Source: Candidatus Hydrogenedentota bacterium
GTDB taxonomy: Bacteria; UBA8481; J006
Reading direction: 5' to 3'
Length of the DNA stretch: 64,000 nucleotides
NCBI GenBank assembly: GCA_003697085.1
Contig: RFFU01000094.1
Span: 21,552-85,551 of the forward strand
Below the pieces are notes generated by a model that made no database searches, had not been told where the DNA came from, and saw only the letters and a program-made list of their open reading frames with translations. The stretch's first letter is position 1, and every line of letters starts with the position of its first letter. Position numbers and translations under genes: made by a program. Of the stretch, positions 18,442 to 28,427 are shown in pieces.

Positions 18442-18847
18442 AACACCCTGCCTCCTTCTTCACTAGGGGAAACGGAACGAAGGTTCCGGTACGAAGTCCC
18501 TTTTCTCAAGGAAACTTTATACCAGAAAGATACAGGTCGCCTATCAAAAAACCAGGAAAGAGGGAAAGGAAGGCAAAAGTCAAATGGGAGGGGGCGAAAG
18601 GAAAAACAAAGTATTCCTCCTATTCCGCCCCCTTCGATTTTTGTTTTTTGCCGGCGGTATCTAACGCTGAACTTTATGGAAAACACGGCAATGGAAAGAG
18701 GTGTGGAACTTCAGGAGAGAGAACGTCTGCCTTTTTTTCAGCCCTTGCGCCTTTTTCCCTGGGGGTCTTTTTCCTTCGTCCCAGTAAGCACCGTATTTCC
18801 TACGGCTCAACTCTTTCTGGCACACAACTTGTCCGCTTCCGAATTAT
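18442..18847. other. Non-coding region upstream of the lipid A operon
   Basis: This 400-bp gap separates the end of lolD from skp. It holds a likely promoter (18516-18547) and, at about 18550-18605, a purine-rich stretch containing AAGGCAAAAGTCAAATGGGA that belongs to the GGCAAAAGTCAAA family also found near 3470, 56390, 56750 and 59100. No gene is visible. Confidence 0.55.
18516..18547 (-). promoter_or_regulatory. Candidate sigma70-type promoter of the skp-lpx operon
   Basis: On the minus strand TATAAA (18521-18516) is preceded by TGG, an extended -10 feature. A TTGATA hexamer (18547-18542) lies 20 nt upstream, longer than ideal. The resulting leader would be about 70 nt and contain the AGGAGG site used by skp. 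Confidence 0.5.
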
Positions 18848-19570
18848 TCAGCCCGCCCGCTCCGTTTCCGGTATGAGACGGCCGTGTTCGAGGCGGAAGA
18901 GGCGATCGGCGCGGGCGGCGACCTTTGGATCGTGAGTCACCACAACCAGGGCCGCTCCCCGGTCCCGGACGGTGCGAAACAACACTTCCGTGACCTGTTC
19001 CGAGGTTTCCTCGTCCAGACTGCCGGTTGGTTCATCCGCCAAAATCAACCCCGACTCGGCCGCCAAAGCGCGCGCCAAGCCCGCCCGCGCCAGTTCTCCG
19101 CCGGAGAGTTCCGTGGGAAGATGCTTGCGCCTTTCAAGAAGCCCGACGGCACGAAGATACTCTTCCGCGATCTCCCGTGCCGCCCGCCGCTCCTTGCCGG
19201 CCAAACGTGCGGCCATGGCAACGTTTTCCCAGGCGGTGAACTCCGGCATCAAATAGTGGTGCTGAAAGACGAGGCCGGGATGTTCCACTGAAGACCTTAT
19301 CTCTCCTCCGTCCGGACTTTCGATGCCGGCCAAAATGTGCAGCAAGGTCGTTTTTCCGCTTCCGCTGCTTCCCATCACGGCAACCGTTCTTCCCACCTCC
19401 ACCTGAATCGAGGCGTCCTTGAGAATCGGAAGCGGCGAGCCGTCGGGGTTGAGGAAGGATTTTTGCAGCCCAAAAGCCTCAAGAATAAAAGGCACCGCAC
19501 CGTTTCCTTCTTCGCCTTTCCTTTTCACCGCCTTTGCGCGCGGCCCGCCGTCGGCGTCGTTCCTTCTCAT
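18848..19570 (-). CDS. lolD: LolD-like ABC transporter ATP-binding protein
   Basis: This 240-residue ATPase powers release of outer-membrane lipoproteins from the inner membrane together with LolC/E. Walker A is GSSGSGKTTLL, the Q loop is LVFQHHYLMPEFTAWENV, the signature is LSGGELARAGLARAL, Walker B is LILADEPTG, and the switch is VVTHD. The HHYLMPEFTA segment is typical of the LolD/MacB subfamily. ATG 19570 overlaps the lolC stop as ATGA. It is the last gene of the long ftsH-lolD operon. Confidence 0.85.
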   Translation of the reverse strand: MRRNDADGGPRAKAVKRKGEEGNGAVPFILEAFGLQKSFLNPDGSPLPILKDASIQVEVGRTVAVMGSSGSGKTTLLHILAGIESPDGGEIRSSVEHPGLVFQHHYLMPEFTAWENVAMAARLAGKERRAAREIAEEYLRAVGLLERRKHLPTELSGGELARAGLARALAAESGLILADEPTGSLDEETSEQVTEVLFRTVRDRGAALVVVTHDPKVAARADRLFRLEHGRLIPETERAG

Positions 19571-20967
19571 ACCTCGAACCTCAACGCGCGCGATGGAGAA
19601 AGTTTTGAGGCGGATCGGGCGGGATAGAGCGAGGCCCCCAGGCTCATCAAGAGCGCCGCTGTCGTGGTTGCGACCACGAGCGCGGGGGACATTTGGACGG
19701 GAACGGAATCGATATAATAAACGCTTCCTCCTCCCGGCATCGGCACGGGGAAGTATTCGAGATACTTGCAAAAAGCGACACCGAAGAAGAGGCCGAGGAA
19801 GGTTCCCGTACCTCCCAACAAGAGTCCCTCGAGGCCGAAGAGCAAAAGGATCCGCATTCGGCTCATTCCCATCGCCAACAAGAGCCCGATCTCCCGCGTC
19901 TTTCTTCCGACGGCCATAAAGAGGGCGGAGGAGATATTGAAGGAGGCGACGAGCACGAGGAAGGCCTCGATGATGAACATCGCCGTTCGCTCCGTCCGCA
20001 TCGCCTTATAGAGGTTGCGCCGCATTTCTTGCCACGAGAGAACCAACAGCGGAGCAGGGATCGAGGTGGCGATCTTGTCCGCCAGCCGTTTCGCGTCCAT
20101 CGGATCCCCTCCGGACACTTCAATACCGCTGATGAACCTTCCCATCGCGAAGAGCGTGGACGCCGTCTTTACGCCGGTGAAGATCATGCTTCGATCCACC
20201 TCATAGAAACCCGTGCGAAAGATTCCCGCGACGGTGAGGTGACGCATCCGAGGAACGACTCCGGCGGAGGTTACGGCGCCTCGGGCCGTGAGAATCCAAA
20301 AGGCGTCGCCTTTCCTCAGCAGGAAGGTCTTGGCGAATTCGGACCCGATGAGAGCTTGGTCAGGGGAGTTCAAATCGCCCCAATTTCCCTGGAGGAGTTC
20401 AGGCGCGGGACCGGATCGAAACTTGCCCGGATCGATACCGCGTACTTTAAGGGGGAAGGGGTGTTCCACTCCGTCGATTTTTGCCAGAGCGTTCTCCTCG
20501 ATATAGGGCCAAGCCGACTTGACTCCGGGGACGCGACGGACCCGTTCGAGAAAGGCAGGGTCGAGGCGGGAGGAGAAATCGGTCACGACGACCTCCGGCG
20601 TCGTCTTGAGAAGCGCTCGACGGATGTCGGCCGAAAAACCGTCCATCACGGAGACGACGACGATCAAGGTCATCACACCGATCGCAATCCCGGCCACGGC
20701 CACGGTTGAAACGATCGTGGCGTAGGCGCCGCGGGCGGAATCGGGGAGCGGTTTATGGACGCGCGCGCGAAGAACCAAGAGCACAAGGAAGATTCCCAGT
20801 CCCGAAAGAATTCCATAGACGGGATGACCGGCGGCGCCCAAGCGTATTCCCACCGCGGCGGAGAGGAGGACGGAGAGGCCGAAGGTTGCCCAGCGCGCTC
20901 TCCGCCATCGCACGAAATCTCGAAAGCGTCCGCCGAAGAGATGCCGAACGGCGATCTCCCCGATCAC
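19567..20967 (-). CDS. lolC: LolC/LolE-family lipoprotein-releasing permease with extra N-terminal helices
   Basis: This 466-residue FtsX-like permease has the LolC/E opening RHLFGGRFRDF, the conserved GIAIGVMTLIVVVSVMDGF first core helix, a periplasmic MacB-type domain, and three C-terminal helices including the coupling segment GRKTREIGLLLAMGMSR. Unlike usual LolC/E proteins, about 60 residues with two additional hydrophobic segments (about 25-65) lie between the amphipathic start and the core helix. A single permease with one ATPase suggests a homodimer. It begins with GTG, 4 nt after lysS. Confidence 0.82.
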   Translation of the reverse strand: MIGEIAVRHLFGGRFRDFVRWRRARWATFGLSVLLSAAVGIRLGAAGHPVYGILSGLGIFLVLLVLRARVHKPLPDSARGAYATIVSTVAVAGIAIGVMTLIVVVSVMDGFSADIRRALLKTTPEVVVTDFSSRLDPAFLERVRRVPGVKSAWPYIEENALAKIDGVEHPFPLKVRGIDPGKFRSGPAPELLQGNWGDLNSPDQALIGSEFAKTFLLRKGDAFWILTARGAVTSAGVVPRMRHLTVAGIFRTGFYEVDRSMIFTGVKTASTLFAMGRFISGIEVSGGDPMDAKRLADKIATSIPAPLLVLSWQEMRRNLYKAMRTERTAMFIIEAFLVLVASFNISSALFMAVGRKTREIGLLLAMGMSRMRILLLFGLEGLLLGGTGTFLGLFFGVAFCKYLEYFPVPMPGGGSVYYIDSVPVQMSPALVVATTTAALLMSLGASLYPARSASKLSPSRALRFEV

Positions 20968-20971
20968 CTTT

Positions 20972-22453
20972 TCACTCCCCCACTTCGTCTTTTTCTGATC
21001 GGAGATCTTCTTGTACGGGACGCATCGTCGGAAAGAGAATCACGTCGCGGATCGTGCGCGTCCCCGTCACAAGCATAACGAGGCGGTCGATGCCGATGCC
21101 CAGTCCTCCAGCCGGGGGCATTCCCACGCGAAGCGCTCGAATATAATCCCAGTCGATCTCTCCGGGCGTTCCCTTGGCTTGCGCTTGCTCGAGAAAACGC
21201 CGCTCCTGTTCCCGTGGATCGTTCAACTCAGTGAACGCGTTCGCGATCTCCATTCCCCCAATGAAGACCTCGAAGCGCTCGACGATTCCGGGAGATCCGG
21301 GCCGGGATTTCGCCAAAGGGCTCATCACAAGCGGGAAGTCCGTGATGAAGACGGGGCCGACTAAATATGGTTCCGCATATCGATCGAAAAAGGCATCAAA
21401 GCAGGCGGCGGGGTCGGCGAGGTCGCATTCCAGTGCGCGTTCCTCGGCGCTTTTGCGGACGGAATCGAGGTCGGCGGGATCGAGGTCCGGACCTCCTCCG
21501 TCGCGAATTGCCTTCAAAAAGGGAACTCTCGGCCACGGGGGGGCTACATTCGCCGGGCGCCCTTCTTGTTCCGGAAGAGTTTCCCGGCCGTGAATCTCTC
21601 GAACGACAAAGGCAATCAGTTCCTCCGTCAAGTTCATCATCGTTTCGTAATCTCCGTACGCCTCGTAAACCTCGAGCATTGTGAACTCCGGATTGTGGTT
21701 TCGATCCATTCCCTCGTTTCGAAAGTTCCGGTTCAACTCATAAACCCTCTCAAATCCTCCGACGAGGAGTCGTTTGAGATAGAGTTCAGGAGCGATGCGG
21801 AGAAAGAGATCGATGTCGAGGGTGTTGTGATGGGTGCGGAACGGGCGCGCGGCGGCTCCGCCCGCCAAGGTCTGCATCATCGGCGTCTCCACCTCCACAA
21901 ATCCGCGATCGTCGAGAAATTTTCGAATGGTTTTGATCACCCGCGCGCGAATCTCGAAGATCTCTTTCACTTGCCGATTGGCGAGGAGGTCGAGGTAACG
22001 CCGGCGGAACCGAATCTCCACATCGGAAAGACCGTGCCACTTTGCGGGAAGCGGTTCGAGGCTTTTGCAGAGCAAGCGCACTTCCCGGGCCAAGACCGTT
22101 ATTTCCCCCGTCTTCGTCCGAAAGAGTTCCCCCGTGGTTTCGATGAAATCTCCGACATCGAGGCGTTTCTTCCAGATCCGATAGGATTCCCCCAGGATAT
22201 CGAAACGAAAATTCAGCTGAATCCGGCCCGAGGCGTCCTCGATCGTCAGAAACATCGTTTTACCGTGTCCGCGGATCGCGCGCACGCGCCCCGCTACGGT
22301 CACACTCACGGCTTTCGTAGTTTCATCAGAAAAACAATTTCTTGCTTCCTCACAGGAATGGGTCCGTTCGGAGCGGGGGGGATAAGGATCGACGTCGTCC
22401 GCGATCCAGGCGTCTCTTTTGGCGCATCGAACCTCGTATTCGCTTTCCGACAT
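20972..22453 (-). CDS. lysS: Lysyl-tRNA synthetase, class II
   Basis: LysS charges tRNA-Lys. The 493-residue protein has the N-terminal OB-fold anticodon domain (VAGRVRAIRGHGKTMFLTIED), motif 1 around FVEVETPMMQ, motif 2 FRNEGMDRNHNPEFTMLE, and motif 3 GLGIGIDRLVMLVTG. I start at ATG 22453; a TTG three codons earlier is too close to the AGGA sequence. It sits between the GAF/HD-GYP gene (16-nt gap) and lolC. The acceptor-domain insertion (about residues 330-370) is short but intact. Confidence 0.94.
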   Translation of the reverse strand: MSESEYEVRCAKRDAWIADDVDPYPPRSERTHSCEEARNCFSDETTKAVSVTVAGRVRAIRGHGKTMFLTIEDASGRIQLNFRFDILGESYRIWKKRLDVGDFIETTGELFRTKTGEITVLAREVRLLCKSLEPLPAKWHGLSDVEIRFRRRYLDLLANRQVKEIFEIRARVIKTIRKFLDDRGFVEVETPMMQTLAGGAAARPFRTHHNTLDIDLFLRIAPELYLKRLLVGGFERVYELNRNFRNEGMDRNHNPEFTMLEVYEAYGDYETMMNLTEELIAFVVREIHGRETLPEQEGRPANVAPPWPRVPFLKAIRDGGGPDLDPADLDSVRKSAEERALECDLADPAACFDAFFDRYAEPYLVGPVFITDFPLVMSPLAKSRPGSPGIVERFEVFIGGMEIANAFTELNDPREQERRFLEQAQAKGTPGEIDWDYIRALRVGMPPAGGLGIGIDRLVMLVTGTRTIRDVILFPTMRPVQEDLRSEKDEVGE

Positions 22454-22469
22454 AACGTTCAAATCCTGA

Positions 22470-24665
22470 TCAAAAACGGCCCGTCACGGATACCGGCGTC
22501 TCTCCATCCTCGCCCTCCGGCTTCTCGTCGAACTCCTCACCGGACGCGTCGAACCCCAATATCATTTCAAGCGCGCCGACGACGAGCGGATGAAATTGGG
22601 TTCCACTGCATTTCTTCAATTCCGCCATCGCTCCTTTTCGCCCGATCGATTTCCGATACGGACGATCCGAGGTCATCGTATCGTACGCATCGGCCACAGC
22701 GATGATGGCACTGCCGATCGGGATTTCCTCGCCTTTAAGCCCGTCGGGATATCCCTTTCCGTCCCAACGCTCGTGGTGGTGGCGGACGAGCACGGCTTCC
22801 TCGCGCAACATCCGGATCGGTTTCAGGATGTTTTCACCGAAGATGACGTGCCCCTTCATCGTTTCGTATTCCTCGGGAGTGAGTTTTCCGGGCTTGAAGA
22901 GGATCGCGTTCGTGATTCCGATCTTTCCTATGTCATGAAGCAACGCCGCACGCTCGATCACCTCGACCTCCTTCGGGCTCAGGCGGAGTTTTCGCGCCAG
23001 GGCCATCGAGAGACGACTGACGCGGCGGGAATGTCCGTGCGTGTAGGCGTCCTTCGTATCGACGGCCTGGGCGAAGGCCTCGAGAGTCTGGCGGTTGAGT
23101 TCGCGCAGTTCCTCGAAATGTTTCGCTTTCTCGATCGCCTGCGCCGCCGAACCCGCCAAGCCCTTCAAGAGGCTCTCGTCCTCGCGGGTAAAGACCCCGA
23201 ATTTCACATCGCGTTCCACATTCAAAACCCCGATGATGCGTTCTTTGATTTTGAGCGGCACCGCCAGAAGCGTTTCATCCCGTCCGACGTCTTCCCCTCT
23301 CCGAACGACGAAAGCATCTTCCTCGCGGATGTTCTCGACGATCCGCGAATGGCCGGTCTTGGCAACCATTCCGGCGATCCCCTCGCCGATCCGGAACTGA
23401 ATGATCTTACCCGCGGGGATTCCGCGCGTGCAGCGCGCCGTCAAGACGTCACCGTCGAGCATCAACAACGATCCTTTGTCGGCGCGCATCACCCCGCAGG
23501 CCTTCTCGACGATCAACCCCAGCGTTTCATCGAGATCGGTGCTGGTTCCCAGGACGTTGCTGACCTCGAGCAGCGTCGAGACTTCGTTGAGGCGGTTCTC
23601 GAGTTGTTCGTGGGAACGTTGGAGGCTGTCGGCGTATTCGCGGATCAATTTGTGGCTCCGTTCCAATTCGTCCGTCTTCTGTTGAAGGCCGCGGATCAGC
23701 ATAGCGTTGGCAAAGAGAGCGCGCACCTGATGCGAAAAGAGGCCGATGAACCGTTCTTGATCCGGATCCCGCGCTGCGTTCTCCATCAGAATGAATCCCA
23801 TCGTCTGTTTTTCTTGAGCACGGAGAGGAATCACGACCAGCTCGTAGCACCGCGGCGAGCAGACGATGGGGCGCACGAGGGAAAAGTCCTCGCGATCGAT
23901 CGCTCCCGTCTCTCCATCGGCCAGGATTCGCTCGATCCTCTCCGGCATCGATTGCCGCGTAATGACTCCGGGAGGGGGGACGGACGGCATCGAGGAGCGG
24001 AATACGACGCGGCTCCAGCAACCGCGCGCGGAATCGAAGAGGTAGATGGCGATCGAGGTCAGCCCCCGCAGTTTGACTCCCTCTCCCGCGATCCCCTCGA
24101 GAATCTTGTCGAGGTCACCGCGAGAGGAGAGGGCGCGGAAACTTCTCTGCAATCCGACCAATACCGCCAACCTCTGTTCCGACTGTTTGTAATGGCGGAT
24201 GCTGTCGAGGGCGACCGCAAGATGAGAGCCGAGCGAGAAGAAGAGGTCCCGGTGTTGTTCCGAAAAGTGTTGCGGAAATCGGCTGCCGAGCATAAAGAGT
24301 CCGACGACATCGTTGTGCGTGATCAAGGGAACGAGGATATAGGATCGAATCGGGCCACCGGGGGGAAAGATCACGTTCGCCGTCTCTTCAACGACCTCCG
24401 ATACGATATACTCTTCGGAATTCCGCGGATAAAAATCCTCGAGGTTAAGACTTCCCGGAGGGATCGCGAGACCGGACGAGACCTTCAATTCGATCTCGTC
24501 CGAAGGTTGGAGCAACGCCAACGCGTACTCGTCGAAATCCCGGATATTGCGTGCCGCCTCGAGACAGCGTTCGAGGACGGCGTCGACGTCGTAATTGAAG
24601 AACTCGAAGAGCGTGGCCATCTCGGCCAGAAGCGCCGCGCGCTGTTCCTCGTAACTCCGCGTCAT
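22470..24665 (-). CDS. Triple-GAF HD-GYP domain protein, putative c-di-GMP phosphodiesterase
   Basis: This soluble 731-residue protein has three GAF-like sensor domains (about 30-180, 185-340 and 380-535), a coiled-coil linker (about 340-380), and a C-terminal HD-GYP domain (about 545-715). The latter shows [42 protein letters not shown] and [14 protein letters not shown], the full metal and GYP signature of enzymes that hydrolyse c-di-GMP. ATG 24665 overlaps the pdxJ stop (ATGA). With the PilZ protein encoded in the same operon, it gives the cell a local c-di-GMP degrader and receptor. The GAF ligands are unknown. Confidence 0.88.
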   Translation of the reverse strand: MTRSYEEQRAALLAEMATLFEFFNYDVDAVLERCLEAARNIRDFDEYALALLQPSDEIELKVSSGLAIPPGSLNLEDFYPRNSEEYIVSEVVEETANVIFPPGGPIRSYILVPLITHNDVVGLFMLGSRFPQHFSEQHRDLFFSLGSHLAVALDSIRHYKQSEQRLAVLVGLQRSFRALSSRGDLDKILEGIAGEGVKLRGLTSIAIYLFDSARGCWSRVVFRSSMPSVPPPGVITRQSMPERIERILADGETGAIDREDFSLVRPIVCSPRCYELVVIPLRAQEKQTMGFILMENAARDPDQERFIGLFSHQVRALFANAMLIRGLQQKTDELERSHKLIREYADSLQRSHEQLENRLNEVSTLLEVSNVLGTSTDLDETLGLIVEKACGVMRADKGSLLMLDGDVLTARCTRGIPAGKIIQFRIGEGIAGMVAKTGHSRIVENIREEDAFVVRRGEDVGRDETLLAVPLKIKERIIGVLNVERDVKFGVFTREDESLLKGLAGSAAQAIEKAKHFEELRELNRQTLEAFAQAVDTKDAYTHGHSRRVSRLSMALARKLRLSPKEVEVIERAALLHDIGKIGITNAILFKPGKLTPEEYETMKGHVIFGENILKPIRMLREEAVLVRHHHERWDGKGYPDGLKGEEIPIGSAIIAVADAYDTMTSDRPYRKSIGRKGAMAELKKCSGTQFHPLVVGALEMILGFDASGEEFDEKPEGEDGETPVSVTGRF

Positions 24666-25393
24666 TCCGCCGCCTCCTCCGCCGCATCGATGGCCCTTCG
24701 CATCTCCCTGACAGCCTCCTCGAGCCCCACAAAGACGGCCCGGGCGACGATCGAAAAGCCGATGTTGAGTTCCTCGAGATCGGGCAGGGCGGCCACGAAG
24801 CCGACGTTGTTCAGGTCCAGACCATGACCGGCGTGAAGATGCAGGCCCGCTGCGACGGTCGCGGCCGCGGACTCGCGAAGAACCTCCCGCTCCGCCTCGT
24901 TCGGCGTCCGCGCATACCGTCCCGTGTGGAGTTCGACGGCGTCCGCGTTCACAGAAGCGGCCGCCTCGACCTGAATCGGATCGGGATCGATGAAGAGCGA
25001 CACCCGGATTCCGGCGCCTTTCAAGGTCCTCACGACCGTCGCGATCCGCTCGCAGTTCCCCGCGACGTCGAGGCCGCCTTCGGTCGTCAATTCCTCGCGC
25101 CGTTCCGGAACCAAGCACGCCGATACCGGAAGGGGATCCTTCAGCGCAATCTTTGTCATTTCCTCCGTCGCGGCCATCTCGAGGTTCAAGGGAAAGCGGG
25201 ATGCGATTCGGGGTAGATCCTCATCCTGAACGTGGCGGCGATCCTCGCGCAGATGCATCGTGATTCCGTCGGCGCCGCCTTTCATCGCCGCTTCGGCCGC
25301 CTCCAGAATGTCGGGAACCCCCTCGCGACGCGCCTGCCTCAGCGTCGCGACGTGATCGATGTTCACGCCCAACCGGATCGGACGATCCCGCAT
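24662..25393 (-). CDS. pdxJ: Pyridoxine 5'-phosphate synthase
   Basis: PdxJ closes the pyridoxine ring from 1-deoxy-xylulose 5-phosphate and 3-amino-2-oxopropyl phosphate. The 243-residue TIM barrel shows [16 protein letters not shown] at the N-terminus, [29 protein letters not shown] and [11 protein letters not shown], all family hallmarks. The start at 25393 overlaps the cdaR stop by one base (TGATG), and the gene's end overlaps the HD-GYP gene. Why vitamin B6 synthesis is fixed between two signalling genes is not evident. Confidence 0.94.
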   Translation of the reverse strand: MRDRPIRLGVNIDHVATLRQARREGVPDILEAAEAAMKGGADGITMHLREDRRHVQDEDLPRIASRFPLNLEMAATEEMTKIALKDPLPVSACLVPERREELTTEGGLDVAGNCERIATVVRTLKGAGIRVSLFIDPDPIQVEAAASVNADAVELHTGRYARTPNEAEREVLRESAAATVAAGLHLHAGHGLDLNNVGFVAALPDLEELNIGFSIVARAVFVGLEEAVREMRRAIDAAEEAAE

Positions 25394-26073
25394 CAGCGCT
25401 CCTCCTTCTCTTTCGTATCCGCCTCCACCGGCGTGTCCCGCGTCTCCAGTTCGAAGGTCGCGGTCACGTATGGAGGATAAGCGGAACTCTTTCCCGGCGC
25501 AACGACTCCCACGGCAATCCCTTTCTTCCCTGGTCCCCCCGCGACTGTGATCGGCTTCGTCAAAACCTCGCGAATCCCCTTGAGTTCCTCCTTCGTTCCC
25601 TTCAGGCGGACTCTCGTCGGTTCCAAGATGATCTTTCCGGCGATCGCCATCGTATCCGGAAGCGCACCGAGGCGGGGTTTGACCCGCACCTCCCGCGTAA
25701 AGAGCGGTTCCGTCTTGACGCGAACCTCCGAAGGATCGATTCGGACGATCTCCAAGCCCGGGGGAATTCCGGCGACGAGCGAAGGGACGAGCGCTCGGGT
25801 GTACTCGCCCGGCTTCGATTCCGCCAAGACCAGTTTCACTTCGAGGTTCTTCAGGCGTTCGGAGGCGAGAAGCCGGCGGGGGCCGCGAAGCAAAACCGCC
25901 ACCGTGCGGGGAAAGGCCTCGCCGCGCAGGTCCGACGTTTCGAGCCGGACGTTGACGGGAATCTGGAACGACCATTCCGACTCCCGTTGTCCGACGACGT
26001 ACACCCAAAGAAGACCGGCCGAAAAGAGGGAGACCAAGGCCAGGACGAGGTTCTGGATGCGACGCGGCGTCAT
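25393..26073 (-). CDS. cdaR: YbbR-domain protein, CdaR-like regulator of diadenylate cyclase
   Basis: This 226-residue protein has one N-terminal membrane helix (about residues 8-27) and then YbbR repeats facing outward ([54 protein letters not shown]). In Firmicutes CdaR binds and tunes CdaA. Its start directly follows the cdaA stop here, the classic pairing. The charged C-terminal tail (TKEKEER) is short. Confidence 0.85.
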   Translation of the reverse strand: MTPRRIQNLVLALVSLFSAGLLWVYVVGQRESEWSFQIPVNVRLETSDLRGEAFPRTVAVLLRGPRRLLASERLKNLEVKLVLAESKPGEYTRALVPSLVAGIPPGLEIVRIDPSEVRVKTEPLFTREVRVKPRLGALPDTMAIAGKIILEPTRVRLKGTKEELKGIREVLTKPITVAGGPGKKGIAVGVVAPGKSSAYPPYVTATFELETRDTPVEADTKEKEER

Positions 26074-26847
26074 TCAACCCGCCTCTTCGTCCTTCGCCGC
26101 ACCGACATACAACGCCAGCATCTCCTTCAGCGTCTCCTTGTTCACGTTGGTGACAAGTTTTCCATTCACGGCCAGCGAAACCCATCCGGTCTCTTCAGAG
26201 ATCACGACGACAAGCGCATCGGTTTCGCGGCTGAGACCGAGCGCGGCGCGGTGACGCGTGCCGTAGCGACTGCTGATCTCCTCCTCCGTCGCCAACGGAA
26301 GAATGCAGCCGGCTGCGATCACTGAATTTCCCCTGAGGATGACAGCGCCGTCGTGAAGACGTGTTCCCGGAAAGAAGATCGTCTCGAGAAGTTCCTCCGT
26401 CACTTCGGCGTTGAGAAGCGTTCCCGTCTCGATGAACGGGTTCAAGGCGATGCGGCGCTCGAAGACGATCAGCGCTCCATGCCTCTTCCGCGCCAATTCT
26501 TCCGCTGCGGCGCAAACCTCCTCCATCACCCGCATCTCCTCGGTCGAATAAAAGGTTCCGAACCAGCGCTCGCCCAGTCGGGCGAACCCCCTCCTCAACT
26601 CCGGCTGAAACAGAACGATGACTCCGATCAGGATGACCGGCGTGAGCCGTTCGACGATCCAACTCAATGTCTCGAGATGAAAGAAACTGGCCAAACCGAC
26701 GATGATGCCGAAGACCGCCAGACCTTTCATCACCTGCGCGGCGTAAGATCCGCGGAGAAGAAGAAGGAAGGAGTAGATCACAACGGCCACGACGAGAATG
26801 TCGAGAAGATTCCGCGGCTGAAACATCTCCTCGGCCAACCCGCTCAC
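26074..26847 (-). CDS. cdaA: Diadenylate cyclase (c-di-AMP synthase)
   Basis: CdaA makes c-di-AMP from two ATP. The 257-residue protein has three N-terminal membrane helices (about 15-80) and a DAC domain with the catalytic motifs [14 protein letters not shown] and [27 protein letters not shown]. The GTG start overlaps the pilZ stop as GTGA; ATG 26826 is an alternative seven codons in. c-di-AMP usually governs potassium and osmolyte balance and envelope stress; no known receptor is obvious nearby. Confidence 0.92.
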   Translation of the reverse strand: MSGLAEEMFQPRNLLDILVVAVVIYSFLLLLRGSYAAQVMKGLAVFGIIVGLASFFHLETLSWIVERLTPVILIGVIVLFQPELRRGFARLGERWFGTFYSTEEMRVMEEVCAAAEELARKRHGALIVFERRIALNPFIETGTLLNAEVTEELLETIFFPGTRLHDGAVILRGNSVIAAGCILPLATEEEISSRYGTRHRAALGLSRETDALVVVISEETGWVSLAVNGKLVTNVNKETLKEMLALYVGAAKDEEAG

Positions 26848-27518
26848 TCTCCCGGCTCCTCCTTTCCGGCCTCCCCCTTCTTCTTCTTCTGTTGTTCATG
26901 CTGGACGCGGAAGGTGTATCGTATGATCTCCGTCCTCTGCTCGTCGTCAATTCCTTCGAACTGCATCACGTGAAGACGGGTTCCGCTTTCCCCCGGACGA
27001 ATCGTGAGGATTCGGGCCGTAACCCCGCTGATCGAGGGGCCGTCTTCTCCAAGATCGAACTTCAATTCCACGACCAGATTCGGCGGAATGGTCGTCATCA
27101 AGGCGGCCACGAGGCCGCCGCCGGAGATGTTCGTGATGACTCCCGTGATCGCGTTCCTCCGGCGATCATCCGAACGGATCATCGAGACGGGAATTTCACA
27201 ATCCACCCTCAGATAGGCCCGCAACTGCCTCCGCTCGATGGCCGTGGGACGCGGGACGTAGAGCAAAGGGAAGGGTTTCTTCTTCACGGCCAACACGATC
27301 GTATCGAATTGATATCCGGCGTCCCGCCGGTGATACCGAACCTTCAAAGACGCGTCTTCTTTCGGCAGGAAAACCTCTCCTCCTGAATCCGGTCCGGAAA
27401 GAATCAGTCCCTTCTCCGTCTCATCCAGAACCTTCGCCAACCCGTGCCGCGTCAAACCGTCGTCCTCGAACTCCACCTCGACCGCCATCCCGACCTCGGG
27501 CGAATCCGGCTTTACCAT
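26844..27518 (-). CDS. PilZ-domain protein, putative c-di-GMP receptor (YcgR-like)
   Basis: This 224-residue protein has an N-terminal YcgR-N-like beta domain (GMAVEVEFEDDGLTRHGLAKVLD to about residue 95) and a C-terminal PilZ domain. The c-di-GMP-binding signatures are both present: RRQLRAYLRVD (RxxxR) and TNISGGGLVAAL (NxSxxG). The ATG at 27518 overlaps the folP end by seven bases. It is cytosolic. YcgR-type proteins act on flagella or on polysaccharide synthases; no flagellar gene is in the window. Confidence 0.83.
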   Translation of the reverse strand: MVKPDSPEVGMAVEVEFEDDGLTRHGLAKVLDETEKGLILSGPDSGGEVFLPKEDASLKVRYHRRDAGYQFDTIVLAVKKKPFPLLYVPRPTAIERRQLRAYLRVDCEIPVSMIRSDDRRRNAITGVITNISGGGLVAALMTTIPPNLVVELKFDLGEDGPSISGVTARILTIRPGESGTRLHVMQFEGIDDEQRTEIIRYTFRVQHEQQKKKKGEAGKEEPGE

Positions 27519-28420
27519 GCGGCTCTCCTCGTCGTCTCGATCCGCTCTTTTCCCTCGTTCAACGCGGCGATTACGTTCAGCGCCTTCTTCGTGGCCGCGA
27601 TATCGTGGACGCGAAACACCTCGACCCCCGCGCAAAATCCCCATGCGGCGGCGGCCAAACTTCCCTCGAGACGATCCTCCGGCGTCTCACCCGCGCCAAG
27701 CAGCCCGAGGAAACTCTTCCTCGAGACGCCTAAAACTTGCCCCGCTGCTAGGTCGGAAAAGTGATCGAGGTGGCGTAGGAGAGCAAGGTTGTCCTCCAAG
27801 CGCTTTCCAAAGCCGATACCGACGTCCACGAGAATCCTTTCTCGAGAGATTCCGGCTCGCTCCGCGCGACCCACCGCCCGCTCCAGTTCCTCGTGGACTT
27901 CCGCCAAAACGTTCTCGTAATGAGGATTCCGCTGCATCGTCTTCGGTTCTCCCCGGGAATGCATGATCACCATCCGGGCCCCGTGTTCCGCCGCGACTTC
28001 CGCCAAGGCGATATTGCGCAATGTCGAAACATCATTCACGATCCGCGCCCCCGCCTCCAGACACCGGCGCGCCACTTCCGGATCACGCGTGTCGATCGAG
28101 AGGATCGCGTCGGGAGCCAACGCCTCAATGATCGGAAGAACCCGCGCAATCTGTTTGTCCGTTGGCACGGGATCAGAACCCGGTCGTGTCGATTCTCCGC
28201 CGATGTCGATCAGACTCGCTCCTTCGCCGATCATTTCTCGTCCCCGACGTACCGCCGCCTCCGGAGAGAAATACCGTCCGCCGTCATAGAAAGAATCCGG
28301 TGTAACGTTGAGCACCCCCATTATCGCGAAGGAAGCGCGGTCGGAAAAGATATCGTTCCATGCGGAAGCGGCAAGACGCTCGGCCCGGTTCGAGGTTTTC
28401 CGGGTCGAGACGATCGTCAC
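27512..28420 (-). CDS. folP: Dihydropteroate synthase
   Basis: FolP joins p-aminobenzoate to dihydropterin pyrophosphate in folate synthesis. The frame shows MGVLNVTPDSFYDGG, IDIGGESTRPGS, SIDTRDPEVA, NDVS, IMHSRGEPKTMQ, DVGIGFGK and GVSRKSFLG, covering all substrate loops. I use the GTG at 28420, 7 nt after the ftsH stop, giving 302 residues. No Shine-Dalgarno site is visible, so translation may depend on coupling. ftsH-folP adjacency is common in bacteria. Confidence 0.9.
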   Translation of the reverse strand: MTIVSTRKTSNRAERLAASAWNDIFSDRASFAIMGVLNVTPDSFYDGGRYFSPEAAVRRGREMIGEGASLIDIGGESTRPGSDPVPTDKQIARVLPIIEALAPDAILSIDTRDPEVARRCLEAGARIVNDVSTLRNIALAEVAAEHGARMVIMHSRGEPKTMQRNPHYENVLAEVHEELERAVGRAERAGISRERILVDVGIGFGKRLEDNLALLRHLDHFSDLAAGQVLGVSRKSFLGLLGAGETPEDRLEGSLAAAAWGFCAGVEVFRVHDIAATKKALNVIAALNEGKERIETTRRAAW

Positions 28421-28427
28421 GGTTTCG

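Noticed and set aside
22590-24827. Long plus-strand open frame of 745 codons
   Set aside because: It is antisense to the GAF/HD-GYP gene, has no recognisable domain, and is explained by the GC-rich codon pattern of the real gene.
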